5,441 bases of DNA from Chitinophaga pinensis. Lineage in GTDB: Bacteria; Bacteroidota; Bacteroidia; UKL13-3. The notes beneath the pieces were generated by a model that searched no databases, was not told the origin of the DNA, and was given only the letters and a program-made list of their open reading frames with translations. Positions 1 through 5,441 of this stretch are shown here, one piece after another. The DNA is taken from positions 1 to 5,441 of the forward strand of contig CALPIR020000162.1 in the NCBI GenBank assembly GCA_943323675.2, given 5' to 3'. Numbering within the stretch: the stretch's first letter is position 1; each line of letters begins with the position of its first letter. A program made the translations under genes and the position numbers.

Positions 1-1434
1 CACGTAAGTAATATATGAGCTTAAACCCAATGTATCCTTAGCTTCTGAATCTAAAGATGCTTGAACATTGCCTCTCCAATAATAACCATCCGCATAATCG
101 GGTTTAACTTCAATTAATTTTGCGAAAGCACTATCTGCCTTAGGTAATGATTTACCAAAGTATGAAGCCATACCAAGCAGGTAGTAATCAGCAGGAATAA
201 TTTTATTTGTTTTACTAATATATGTTTCAAAGCACACGATTGATTTATCAAAACGTTTGATTTTATTGTATACCATGCCCGCTTCCTTTAAAAGTTCTAT
301 TTTATCTGGAGCCATATCAATTGCTTTGCTCATATTAATAACAGCAAGACTATCTTTACTAGGAATTCGGCTATACAGTTTGCCCAAGTATTCGAAATCG
401 CTGGCTAACATTTTATCAGTGGCAATTTTACTTAAAAACAATTCAAGTTCTGCTACTCCTGGTCGATACATGCTTGTGTCTTTCTTCAATTCTCCAACTT
501 CAAAATAGCTGTAACCCGCCATACGGTGCATGTATACATCACTGTCTTCTAATTTAATTACATCCAATATTTTGGGTAATGCATCTTCAAATTCTTTCGA
601 ATTGAATAATATTTTAGCAAAACGTTTTTGGTTTGCTAAACTTGGTTCCGAGTTATTTAAATATTTAGCATAATAATCTTTAGCTAATTGGTATTTTTTT
701 GATTTATAGTATAACTCACTCATCAGCTTTAATGCTGGAGCGTAATTAGGATCTATTGCTAATGCTTTATTTAAGTCTGTTAACGTTTGTTCTGAATTAC
801 GGACACGTAACCATATAGCGGCAACGCGAGTAAACGCTTTTGGGTTTTTAGGGTCAACTACTTCTGCTCTCTCATATTGTGTTGCGGCATCACCGCCTTT
901 GTTCATTTCAAGATAAACATCTCCAGCAGCAATCAATACATCATAATCTTGAGGTGCAATTTCAAGCGCATTCTTGATGTGGTTTAATGCCTCATCAACC
1001 ACCTTATTTTCTGTACTTACTAGTGCACTAGCAACTAGTCTAAGGGTTGTAGCATCTTTAATCATGCCATCTCTTCCTCTACTAAAACTTAATGCTTTAT
1101 TAAATTGAGTTTTGGCTTCTTCTACTTTTTTATTTGCAATTAGTAATTCTCCTAATCCAACATAATTAGCCGCAGTTTTAGGAGCTAATTTAACTCCTTC
1201 GTTATAAGCCCATTCTGCTGAATCCTCTTTAAATAGATTTAAATACGATTGACCAAGATAATACCAATTTTCTCCATTAGCAGGCTCTTTAAGGGTTAAT
1301 TGAGTGAAAATACCTCGTGCACTTTCATACTTGTCGAAATCAAGGGCTTTCAACCCATCTTGTAATGTTTGTGCCTGTAATGTTGTAACTATTACACTGC
1401 TTATTAAAATCGCTTTTAGCATTAATCTGTTCAT
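1..1434 (-). CDS. Exported tetratricopeptide-repeat protein, C-terminus cut off by the window edge
   Basis: The minus-strand frame is open from an ATG at 1434 to the left edge, giving 478 codons with no stop, so the C-terminus lies outside the window. Residues 1-21 form a Sec signal peptide: basic start (MNRLMLK), hydrophobic core (AILISSVIVTT) and an LQA|Q cleavage site. The mature part is almost entirely helical TPR-type repeats of about 34 residues. Examples are residues 54-87 (NWYYLGQSYLNLF... to LAP), 163-196 (YDVLIAAGDVYLEM... VVDP), 197-230 (AFTRVAAIW... AIDPNY) and 412-450 (IPADYYLLGMASYF... VKPDYADG). The final P-DY/PNY turns are typical of TPRs. The protein probably acts in the periplasm as a protein-binding scaffold. 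It starts 14 nt after the PstS-like gene, so it is very likely co-transcribed with exbB-exbD-tonB. No enzymatic domain is visible and its partner is unknown. TPR identity is firm, specific function is not. The start has no Shine-Dalgarno sequence but fits the signal peptide well. Confidence -1.
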   Translation of the reverse strand, partial: MNRLMLKAILISSVIVTTLQAQTLQDGLKALDFDKYESARGIFTQLTLKEPANGENWYYLGQSYLNLFKEDSAEWAYNEGVKLAPKTAANYVGLGELLIANKKVEEAKTQFNKALSFSRGRDGMIKDATTLRLVASALVSTENKVVDEALNHIKNALEIAPQDYDVLIAAGDVYLEMNKGGDAATQYERAEVVDPKNPKAFTRVAAIWLRVRNSEQTLTDLNKALAIDPNYAPALKLMSELYYKSKKYQLAKDYYAKYLNNSEPSLANQKRFAKILFNSKEFEDALPKILDVIKLEDSDVYMHRMAGYSYFEVGELKKDTSMYRPGVAELELFLSKIATDKMLASDFEYLGKLYSRIPSKDSLAVINMSKAIDMAPDKIELLKEAGMVYNKIKRFDKSIVCFETYISKTNKIIPADYYLLGMASYFGKSLPKADSAFAKLIEVKPDYADGYYWRGNVQASLDSEAKDTLGLSSYITYV

Positions 1435-1448
1435 GATCTATCTAGTCG

Positions 1449-2384
1449 TTAATTTAGTTTTATAATTCTAACCGGAACGTTTGCAGGCACTAGTCCACTT
1501 TTTAAAATGATACGCTGTCCTTTATCACTATTTATGAAGCTTGCAAACCCCGTGCCTAATCCATAACGTCCTTCTGGGTTTATGATGTTAATTTTCCTAT
1601 ACAAAGGATATTGTTTCAATGCTACATAAGCTTGAAAAGGCTTCATTGTTAATGCTTCGGCTGTTTCGGGTGATTTAGGAACTAGGTTTGCAACGACAAT
1701 TTTGTTTAAAAAATTTATAGATGTGGTATCGTCTCTATCACTTATCCATGCTGTTCCGATTATGCCAATTGTGTTCACATCATCTTCAACTTGAGCAATT
1801 ACATCGGGATTACTATTTACTGCATAACAGTGTTTGGCTAATGGGGCACCCTTTAATAGTGAATCTTTTAAATGTCTCACTGCTCCACTTTTTGCATGAT
1901 CGAATACTACACGTAAGGCAACTGGTTTGTTTTTAGGGTTGATATCCTTCCATGTTTTGAAATTACCTGACAGGATATTAGCAATTTGCGATATGGTAAA
2001 AACAGTGTCTTTTCGATTTTTGTTTATGATAATTCCGATGGCATCATAACCAATGAGTAAATTTCTTGGAACAATTTTTCTTTTATCAAAGTTTACTTTT
2101 TCCGCTGGCAGCATTTCACGAGTCACTATAGCTATTCTAGCGCTATCATTTGATAAAAGGTTGATGGCATCATATTCATTGGTATAAACCATGGTTAATT
2201 TGGCATCAGGATAAAGTGATTCGAATACTTCCTTTTGTGCCTCTATAATTGGCTTCAAACTTTCATCAACACTCACTGTGATGTGGCCACTTATGCTTGT
2301 ATCGTTTTGTTTTTGATTTGTATTGTTGTTGCACGAGGCGATAACCAACAATAACATTAAAACTAATACGTATTTATTCATCAT
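1449..2384 (-). CDS. PstS-like substrate-binding lipoprotein of the TonB operon
   Basis: From the ATG at 2384 the product has 311 residues. Residues 1-18 are a lipoprotein signal with lipobox IAS|C (Cys18), followed by an Asn/Gln-rich tether. No acidic surface-export motif follows the Cys, so a periplasm-facing anchor is likely. The rest resembles the phosphate-binding (PstS/PBP-like) class of periplasmic binding proteins: an early ITVSVDESLKPI strand, a hinge around LLIGYDAIGIIINKNR (109-124), the ISQIANILSGNFKTWKDI block (131-148) typical of PstS, SGAVR at 166-170, and GIIGTAWISD at 207-216. The residues that hold phosphate in E. coli PstS are mostly not matched here (see findings), so I give no pstS symbol. 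There is no pstC/A/B next to it, which argues against a normal ABC importer. Alternative starts are ATG at 2396, 2381 and 2447. The last would bury the signal peptide and overlap the upstream gene by 74 nt. The choice among 2396, 2384 and 2381 is uncertain. Confidence -1.
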   Translation of the reverse strand: MMNKYVLVLMLLLVIASCNNNTNQKQNDTSISGHITVSVDESLKPIIEAQKEVFESLYPDAKLTMVYTNEYDAINLLSNDSARIAIVTREMLPAEKVNFDKRKIVPRNLLIGYDAIGIIINKNRKDTVFTISQIANILSGNFKTWKDINPKNKPVALRVVFDHAKSGAVRHLKDSLLKGAPLAKHCYAVNSNPDVIAQVEDDVNTIGIIGTAWISDRDDTTSINFLNKIVVANLVPKSPETAEALTMKPFQAYVALKQYPLYRKINIINPEGRYGLGTGFASFINSDKGQRIILKSGLVPANVPVRIIKLN

Positions 2385-2625
2385 CTTGATATTCATGGTT
2401 AAAGTTTTTTGATGGTTTATAAAACCTGTATAAACGATAACAGCCATAAACCATCAATAGTATGCTAATACCATACCTGTTTAACGGTGGTATGGTGTCA
2501 AACAATGGCAAAATTACAAAAGTTAGGCCCATTACGAAATAAAAAATAGCCATGATTACTCCGAATGATCTTAGTAACCTGGCTATTTTATTATCGCGAT
2601 CGACTCTTGTTTTATTGAGATTCAC
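2374..2625 (-). CDS. Small two-helix inner-membrane protein, uncharacterised
   Basis: This is an 83-residue protein of unrecognised family. It has a basic N-terminus (residues 1-20, including NKTRVDRDNKIARLLR), a first hydrophobic helix at about 22-43 (GVIMAIFYFVMGLTFVILPLF), a short loop DTIPPLNRYG, a second helix at about 53-64 (SILLMVYGCYRL), and a basic/aromatic then acidic tail ending YQDDE. The positive-inside rule puts both termini in the cytoplasm and the short loop in the periplasm. The start is a GTG, 12 nt after the tonB stop and in the same frame as tonB. The first internal ATG, at 2553, would remove the charged N-terminus and part of helix 1, so GTG is preferred but not certain. 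The gene overlaps the start of the PstS-like gene, which suggests coupled translation. Its position inside a TonB operon suggests an accessory membrane role, but this is inference only. Confidence -1.
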   Translation of the reverse strand: MNLNKTRVDRDNKIARLLRSFGVIMAIFYFVMGLTFVILPLFDTIPPLNRYGISILLMVYGCYRLYRFYKPSKNFNHEYQDDE

Positions 2626-2637
2626 GCTACAATTATT

Positions 2638-3444
2638 TTAGTTTGATAAAGTAAACCTGACTGGCAAATTCATTTGTAGTCTAACAGGTTTACCATTTTG
2701 TTTGGCAGGTTTCCAAGGTGGCATTTTCTTTACAACCTCTACTGCTGCTTCATCAAAACCCCAACCTGCCTTTTTTACAACTTCAACATTAGTTATTTTT
2801 CCATCACGTTCAACAACGAATTGAATAATAACTTTTCCTTCAATACCATTTTGCTTGGCCATGTCAGGATATTGAATGTTTTTACCAAGCCATTCGAATA
2901 ATTCTCCATTTGCAAATTCAGCTCCTTGTTCTGCAAATGTCACAAATTCTGGTTCTGCATCTCCTGTTAAACCATCTCCTTCGGCTAAACTAGCATCTAT
3001 ACCATTAGGATCTCCTTCAACAGTTTCTGTTCCCGCATCTTTGTCTTTCATTTCATCTTGTGCTGGTGGTGGCTCATCAGGAACTTGCTCATCAGGTTTA
3101 ATTTCAGGCGGTGTAAATTTAACCGTTGATTTTAAAGGTGGTGGCGGTTCTGCTGGCGGTGGAGGAGGAGTGTTTTTATCTACCGGAGGCGGTTCTTCTA
3201 AAGTTTGAACCTCGGTTACTTTCACATCTTCTGCTCCCTTTGGAACAATCCCCTTAATAATATCTACAATGGCAGGCGCAGAGATCACTAATGTAAAAAA
3301 TACGATAGCGTATAAAATACCTTTGTTGGTATTTTCATTGCTTTTTTTACGGAGCACGTATGCTCCATACTCATGGTTACGGCCTTTAAATACAAGCTCA
3401 ACCCAATTGCTATCGAAAATATTAATTTTTGAAAGTTTTGACAT
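2638..3444 (-). CDS. tonB: TonB energy transducer
   Basis: This 268-residue TonB couples the inner-membrane proton motor to outer-membrane TonB-dependent transporters. Residues 1-41 are a cytoplasmic extension with the motif ELVFKGRNHEYGAYVLRKK (16-34), which I associate with Bacteroidota TonB and which E. coli TonB lacks. One membrane helix spans about 43-63 (ILYAIVFFTLVISAPAIV). A Pro-rich, charged periplasmic linker covers about 84-127, with PPP and PPPPP runs and EPPPPL. An acidic Gly/Asp/Glu-rich stretch follows (128-168). The C-terminal TonB domain is at about 180-268: QYPDMAKQNGIEGKVIIQFVV, then DGKITNVEVVKKAGWGFDEAAVEVVKKMPPWKPAKQNGKPV and a final strand LQMNLPVRFTL. The YP start, GxxG turn, MPPWKPA and closing strand are typical of the family. 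The ATG start is supported by an AAGGA 7 nt upstream. It lies 13 nt after exbD2. Identification is firm; which transporters it serves cannot be seen. Confidence -1.
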   Translation of the reverse strand: MSKLSKINIFDSNWVELVFKGRNHEYGAYVLRKKSNENTNKGILYAIVFFTLVISAPAIVDIIKGIVPKGAEDVKVTEVQTLEEPPPVDKNTPPPPPAEPPPPLKSTVKFTPPEIKPDEQVPDEPPPAQDEMKDKDAGTETVEGDPNGIDASLAEGDGLTGDAEPEFVTFAEQGAEFANGELFEWLGKNIQYPDMAKQNGIEGKVIIQFVVERDGKITNVEVVKKAGWGFDEAAVEVVKKMPPWKPAKQNGKPVRLQMNLPVRFTLSN

Positions 3445-3451
3445 ATGGTTT

Positions 3452-3456
3452 TCCTT
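3452..3456 (-). promoter_or_regulatory. Shine-Dalgarno-like AAGGA before tonB
   Basis: The minus strand reads AAGGA, then 7 nt, then the tonB ATG at 3444. This is the only clear Shine-Dalgarno-like site in front of a gene in the window; the other visible starts have AT-rich leaders without one. Bacteroidota generally rely little on this signal, so it may be chance, but its spacing is ideal and it supports the chosen tonB start. Confidence -1.
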
Positions 3457-3457
3457 G

Positions 3458-4093
3458 TTATTCTAGGTTAACGGTTTTTAGCATCTCTACTTCTGGAGCC
3501 GTAATATCTACTACAGCATAACGACCTATATTACAGATCATCATTTCATCAAGTATATCAACTAAGTTATTGTAACGCGACTTATCAGAGGCTTTAATAA
3601 CAACTATTAATGCTTCTTTATAACCTCTAATTCCACTTAAGTAACCTTTATATTGGTCTTCATTTATGGAGCCTTTGTTTAACATATCCTTGTAAATAGG
3701 AATACTATCTAAACGAGGGTTACGCTGTTTATTTTCTTTTAAAAGCGTTGCCCGAATTCCTCCAGCACTAAAATTAGTGATCTGAGGTGTTTGTGGCTCA
3801 CCTGAAACGGGGTCAATAAAATAGTAAACTATCTTATCATCTTTAGCCAAAAGAACTGTTACTGCTTGAGATGCTTTTACTTTACTGGCATCTTCAACCT
3901 TTTCGTCCTTAACAGGCATATTTATTTCCATGGTTTGTGGCTTGTTCATGCTAGTGGTTAACATGAAAAAGGTGATTAGTAAGAAGCCCAAATCAACCAT
4001 TGGAGTGAAATCTACCCTAGTTGACATTTTTTTGCCTCTTTTTTTGCCACCCTTATGTTTGCAACCGCCACCGCCAGCTTCTATTTCTGCCAT
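3458..4093 (-). CDS. exbD: ExbD-type biopolymer transporter, second copy (ExbD2)
   Basis: This 211-residue protein of the ExbD/TolR family supplies the proton-carrying helix of the ExbB-ExbD motor. The cytoplasmic N-terminus (1-27) is rich in Gly and Lys (GGGGCKHKGGKKRGKK). A single membrane helix follows (about 31-48, PMVDLGFLLITFFMLTTS). Asp34 in TPMVD matches the essential membrane aspartate of the family (Asp25 in E. coli ExbD). The periplasmic part (50-211) is longer than in E. coli ExbD (141 residues in total). It contains a Tyr/Pro-containing insert around 90-110, a segment around 120-160, and the usual closing fold with ALIVVIKASDKSRYNNLVDILDEM (161-184) and RYAVVDI (191-197). It lies 23 nt after the first exbD and 13 nt before tonB. 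It differs strongly from the first ExbD outside the membrane helix, so the pair is unlikely to be a recent duplication. A TolR role is possible in principle, but adjacency to tonB favours ExbD. Confidence -1.
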   Translation of the reverse strand: MAEIEAGGGGCKHKGGKKRGKKMSTRVDFTPMVDLGFLLITFFMLTTSMNKPQTMEINMPVKDEKVEDASKVKASQAVTVLLAKDDKIVYYFIDPVSGEPQTPQITNFSAGGIRATLLKENKQRNPRLDSIPIYKDMLNKGSINEDQYKGYLSGIRGYKEALIVVIKASDKSRYNNLVDILDEMMICNIGRYAVVDITAPEVEMLKTVNLE

Positions 4094-4116
4094 GTGTTTT
4101 GTTTATTAAAATGTTA

Positions 4117-4716
4117 TTATTCGCCAGCTTTCTCCATGCTGGTAATAAAATTAAATCGATTCACTTTTTTCTCTTGCAAAATGGCAATCACTCGCTTTAC
4201 TGTTGGCATATTGGCATCTCGGTCCCCTTTAATAGCTACGCGAATGTCGTTGTTAACCAAGCGAGCTTGCCAAATCCAGTCACCAAGTTCATTGTTTAAC
4301 GAATCTGTTGGTACACCAGAAGTTTGGACTGCTTTACGTGCTTCAGCATCTATTTTTAAATAACTACTGAGCTGCGATAAAGGCAATCCTACTGTTGATT
4401 GCAGCGAGAATTCTTTTATTTCTTCGGCAGAAAACTTCATGTTGTATTTTTCTGCCATGCGTTGCAACACTGCTTCACGTGTGGTTTGTTCTGTAATACC
4501 AAAAAACACGCGTCCCTGTTTATCAATGGTGATTTGCATAATTCCTGATTCAGGAAGTTTAATCTCACTGATAGATGATGGTGTATCAACTACAACCGGT
4601 TCATCGGGTTTGAATTTTGTTGCAAGCATAAAGAAAGTAAGCAGCAAGAAGGCAACGTCAGTCATTGCCGTCATGTCCACACTTGTGCTCTTGCGAGGTA
4701 CTTTTACTTTAGGCAT
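4117..4716 (-). CDS. exbD: ExbD-type biopolymer transporter, first copy (ExbD1)
   Basis: This is a 199-residue ExbD/TolR-family protein. It has a short basic cytoplasmic start (MPKVKVPRKSTSVDM), then one membrane helix at about 18-33 (MTDVAFLLLTFFMLAT). Asp20 in AMTD sits where the family's proton-accepting aspartate belongs. The periplasmic domain carries a short linker (FKPDEPVVVDTPSS), the ESGIMQITIDKQGRVFFGI strands (56-74), a long helical region (about 78-150) and the closing NNDIRVAIKGDRDANMPTVKRVIAILQEKKVNRFNFIT block (155-192). The KGD(R/A)xAxxPxVxxVI pattern is typical of ExbD. It is clearly longer than E. coli ExbD. It begins 73 nt after exbB and ends 23 nt before exbD2, so it is part of the same transcript. 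The ATG at 4716 gives the expected short N-terminus before the helix. It has no Shine-Dalgarno sequence and follows an AT-rich leader. Confidence -1.
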   Translation of the reverse strand: MPKVKVPRKSTSVDMTAMTDVAFLLLTFFMLATKFKPDEPVVVDTPSSISEIKLPESGIMQITIDKQGRVFFGITEQTTREAVLQRMAEKYNMKFSAEEIKEFSLQSTVGLPLSQLSSYLKIDAEARKAVQTSGVPTDSLNNELGDWIWQARLVNNDIRVAIKGDRDANMPTVKRVIAILQEKKVNRFNFITSMEKAGE

Positions 4717-4755
4717 CTTAATTTATTTAAAAGATTGAAAGATTTTGAAATTACG

Positions 4756-4775
4756 TGGCTGAATAAATTCAACCA
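4756..4775 (-). promoter_or_regulatory. Stem-loop in the exbB-exbD1 spacer
   Basis: The spacer 4717-4789 is the only untranslated gap longer than 25 nt in the window. On the mRNA strand it contains TGGTTGAA-TTTA-TTCAGCCA, which can form an 8-bp stem (one G-U pair) with a 4-nt loop. No U-run follows, so it is a poor intrinsic terminator. It may instead stabilise or mark a processing site between exbB and the downstream genes, for example to set ExbB above ExbD. The structure is visible in the sequence; the function is inference. Confidence -1.
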
Positions 4776-4789
4776 AAAACCTCCATCTA

Positions 4790-5440
4790 TTATTTTTTAT
4801 GTGCTGCAGCAAAAGTTTGTGTAATACTAAAACCTGCTTCATCAATTGTATAAGTGATTTTATCAATTTTAGTGGTAAATACGTTGTACATAATAGTAGC
4901 AACAGCGGAGTTACCGATACCTAAAGCGGTATTGATAAGCGCCTCAGAGATACCATTTGCTAGAGCTGTAGAATCAGGTGAACCTGAAGTTGCTAGAGCA
5001 GAGAACGCCTTGATCATACCAATTACCGTTCCTAATAAAGCGATTAAGGTAGATACTGAAGCCATGGTAGCAATTATCACCAAGTTTTTCTCAAGCATTG
5101 GTAATTCTAATGATACCGATTCTTCGATTTCTTTTTGGATAGCTAATACTTTTTGGTCTTTGTCCAACTCGGTGTTGGCTTCCATTTCTTTGTATTTATG
5201 CAAAGCTGATTTTACAACATTGGCAACTGAGCCTTGTTGAACATCACACTCAGCAATGGCTGCATCAATATTTCCACTTGCTAAGTTAGCTTGAACTTTC
5301 CGAACAAATGATTCTGCAGATCCTTTACCAGCTGCTTTGCCGATAGTTAGAAAACGCTCGATTGAGAAGGTAATACTCATTAATACCAAAGAAATAAGGA
5401 TTGGTACGATAAATCCACCTTTGTATATTAGTCCTAATAC
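4790..5440 (-). CDS. exbB: ExbB/TolQ/MotA-family proton channel protein, N-terminus outside the window
   Basis: The frame is open to the right edge; 216 residues are visible and the true start lies beyond the window. A TTG at 5389 and an ATG at 5380 fall inside the first membrane helix and are not credible starts. Visible helix 1 is about 8-28 (GGFIVPILISLVLMSITFSIERF, with the IERF typical of the family). A cytoplasmic region follows (31-115, including KVLAIQKEIEESVSLELPMLEKNL). Helix 2 is about 119-146 (STLIALLGTVIGMIKAF, Thr138), and helix 3 about 164-188 (ISEALINTALGIGNSAVATIMYN, Glu166 and Thr171). Thr138, Glu166 and Thr171 correspond by motif to E. coli ExbB Thr148, Glu176 and Thr181, so the channel core looks intact. 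The C-terminus (KIDKITYTIDEAGFSITQTFAA) is of the Bacteroidota type. It is the first visible gene of the operon and forms the pentameric scaffold around ExbD. Family is certain; ExbB rather than TolQ is chosen from the adjacent tonB. Confidence -1.
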   Translation of the reverse strand, partial: VLGLIYKGGFIVPILISLVLMSITFSIERFLTIGKAAGKGSAESFVRKVQANLASGNIDAAIAECDVQQGSVANVVKSALHKYKEMEANTELDKDQKVLAIQKEIEESVSLELPMLEKNLVIIATMASVSTLIALLGTVIGMIKAFSALATSGSPDSTALANGISEALINTALGIGNSAVATIMYNVFTTKIDKITYTIDEAGFSITQTFAAAHKK

Positions 5441-5441
5441 G

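Noticed and set aside
257..508. Plus-strand open frame of 83 codons
   Set aside because: It lies opposite the uninterrupted TPR coding frame, which runs from 1434 to the left edge with clear repeat structure.
1019..1039. Perfect 12-base palindrome CTAGTGCACTAG with neighbouring ACTAGT copies
   Set aside because: It lies inside the TPR gene and is explained by the codons of a Leu-Val-Ala-Ser-Ala-Leu-Val-Ser stretch; there is no regulatory context.
1449..2384. Member of a phosphate ABC importer or Pho-regulated operon
   Set aside because: No permease or ATPase gene is adjacent, no Pho-box-like repeats are visible, and the phosphate-contacting residues are not kept.
2876..3208. Plus-strand open frame of 110 codons rich in Gly and Ser
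   Set aside because: It is the antisense of the Pro-rich linker of tonB; Pro codons read backwards give Gly. It has no independent features.
4021..4738. Plus-strand open frames opposite the two exbD genes
   Set aside because: They are antisense to well-supported ExbD coding frames, have no family features and overlap one another.
4743..4780. Possible Bacteroidota promoter (TTTG, 20 nt, TAATTTCA) on the minus strand before exbD1
   Set aside because: The spacing fits the -33/-7 pattern, but the -7 element matches only four of the six fixed bases of TAnnTTTG, and the region overlaps the stem-loop. In AT-rich DNA this is expected by chance.
4854..5240. Plus-strand open frame of 128 codons opposite exbB
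   Set aside because: It is antisense to a clear MotA/TolQ/ExbB domain; its hydrophobic look reflects the complement of membrane-helix codons.
5380..5389. TTG/ATG as the start of exbB
   Set aside because: The reading frame continues with family-like sequence (GLIYKGGFIVPILISLV) to the window edge, and these codons fall within the first membrane helix.

Overview
The window is a single co-directional gene block on the minus strand, with no gene boundary large enough to suggest an internal operon break. In transcription order (right to left) it reads exbB (N-terminus outside the window), exbD, a second and different exbD, tonB, a small two-helix membrane protein, a PstS-like periplasmic-binding lipoprotein, and a tetratricopeptide-repeat (TPR) protein whose C-terminus runs off the left edge. 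Gaps are 73, 23, 13 and 12 nt, then an overlap of about 11 nt, then 14 nt. That spacing points to one polycistronic transcript whose promoter lies to the right of the window.

The organism is most probably a member of the Bacteroidota, likely on the Sphingobacteriales/Chitinophagales side. The DNA is AT-rich and most genes lack a Shine-Dalgarno sequence. TonB carries the N-terminal cytoplasmic motif with RNxxYGAYxLR that I associate with Bacteroidota TonB proteins. Two dissimilar ExbD proteins sit in tandem, and ExbD2 has a Gly/Lys-rich N-terminus followed by STRVDFTPMVDLGF. From memory, the exbB-exbD-exbD-tonB-PstS-like-TPR order is a recurrent Bacteroidota neighbourhood. I could not check this against any database.

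Together the first four genes encode an inner-membrane proton-driven motor. ExbB forms the channel scaffold, the two ExbD proteins each supply a membrane aspartate, and TonB carries the force across the periplasm to outer-membrane TonB-dependent transporters. The three downstream genes are not classical TonB-system parts, but they are translationally linked to it. They encode an uncharacterised small membrane protein, a lipoprotein with the phosphate-binding-protein fold but without its usual ligand residues, and an exported TPR protein. This 'tail' is the part of the window whose function is least explained.

No mobile element, RNA gene, CRISPR array or convincing terminator is visible. The only non-coding stretch above 25 nt is the 73-nt exbB-exbD spacer, which contains a compact stem-loop.
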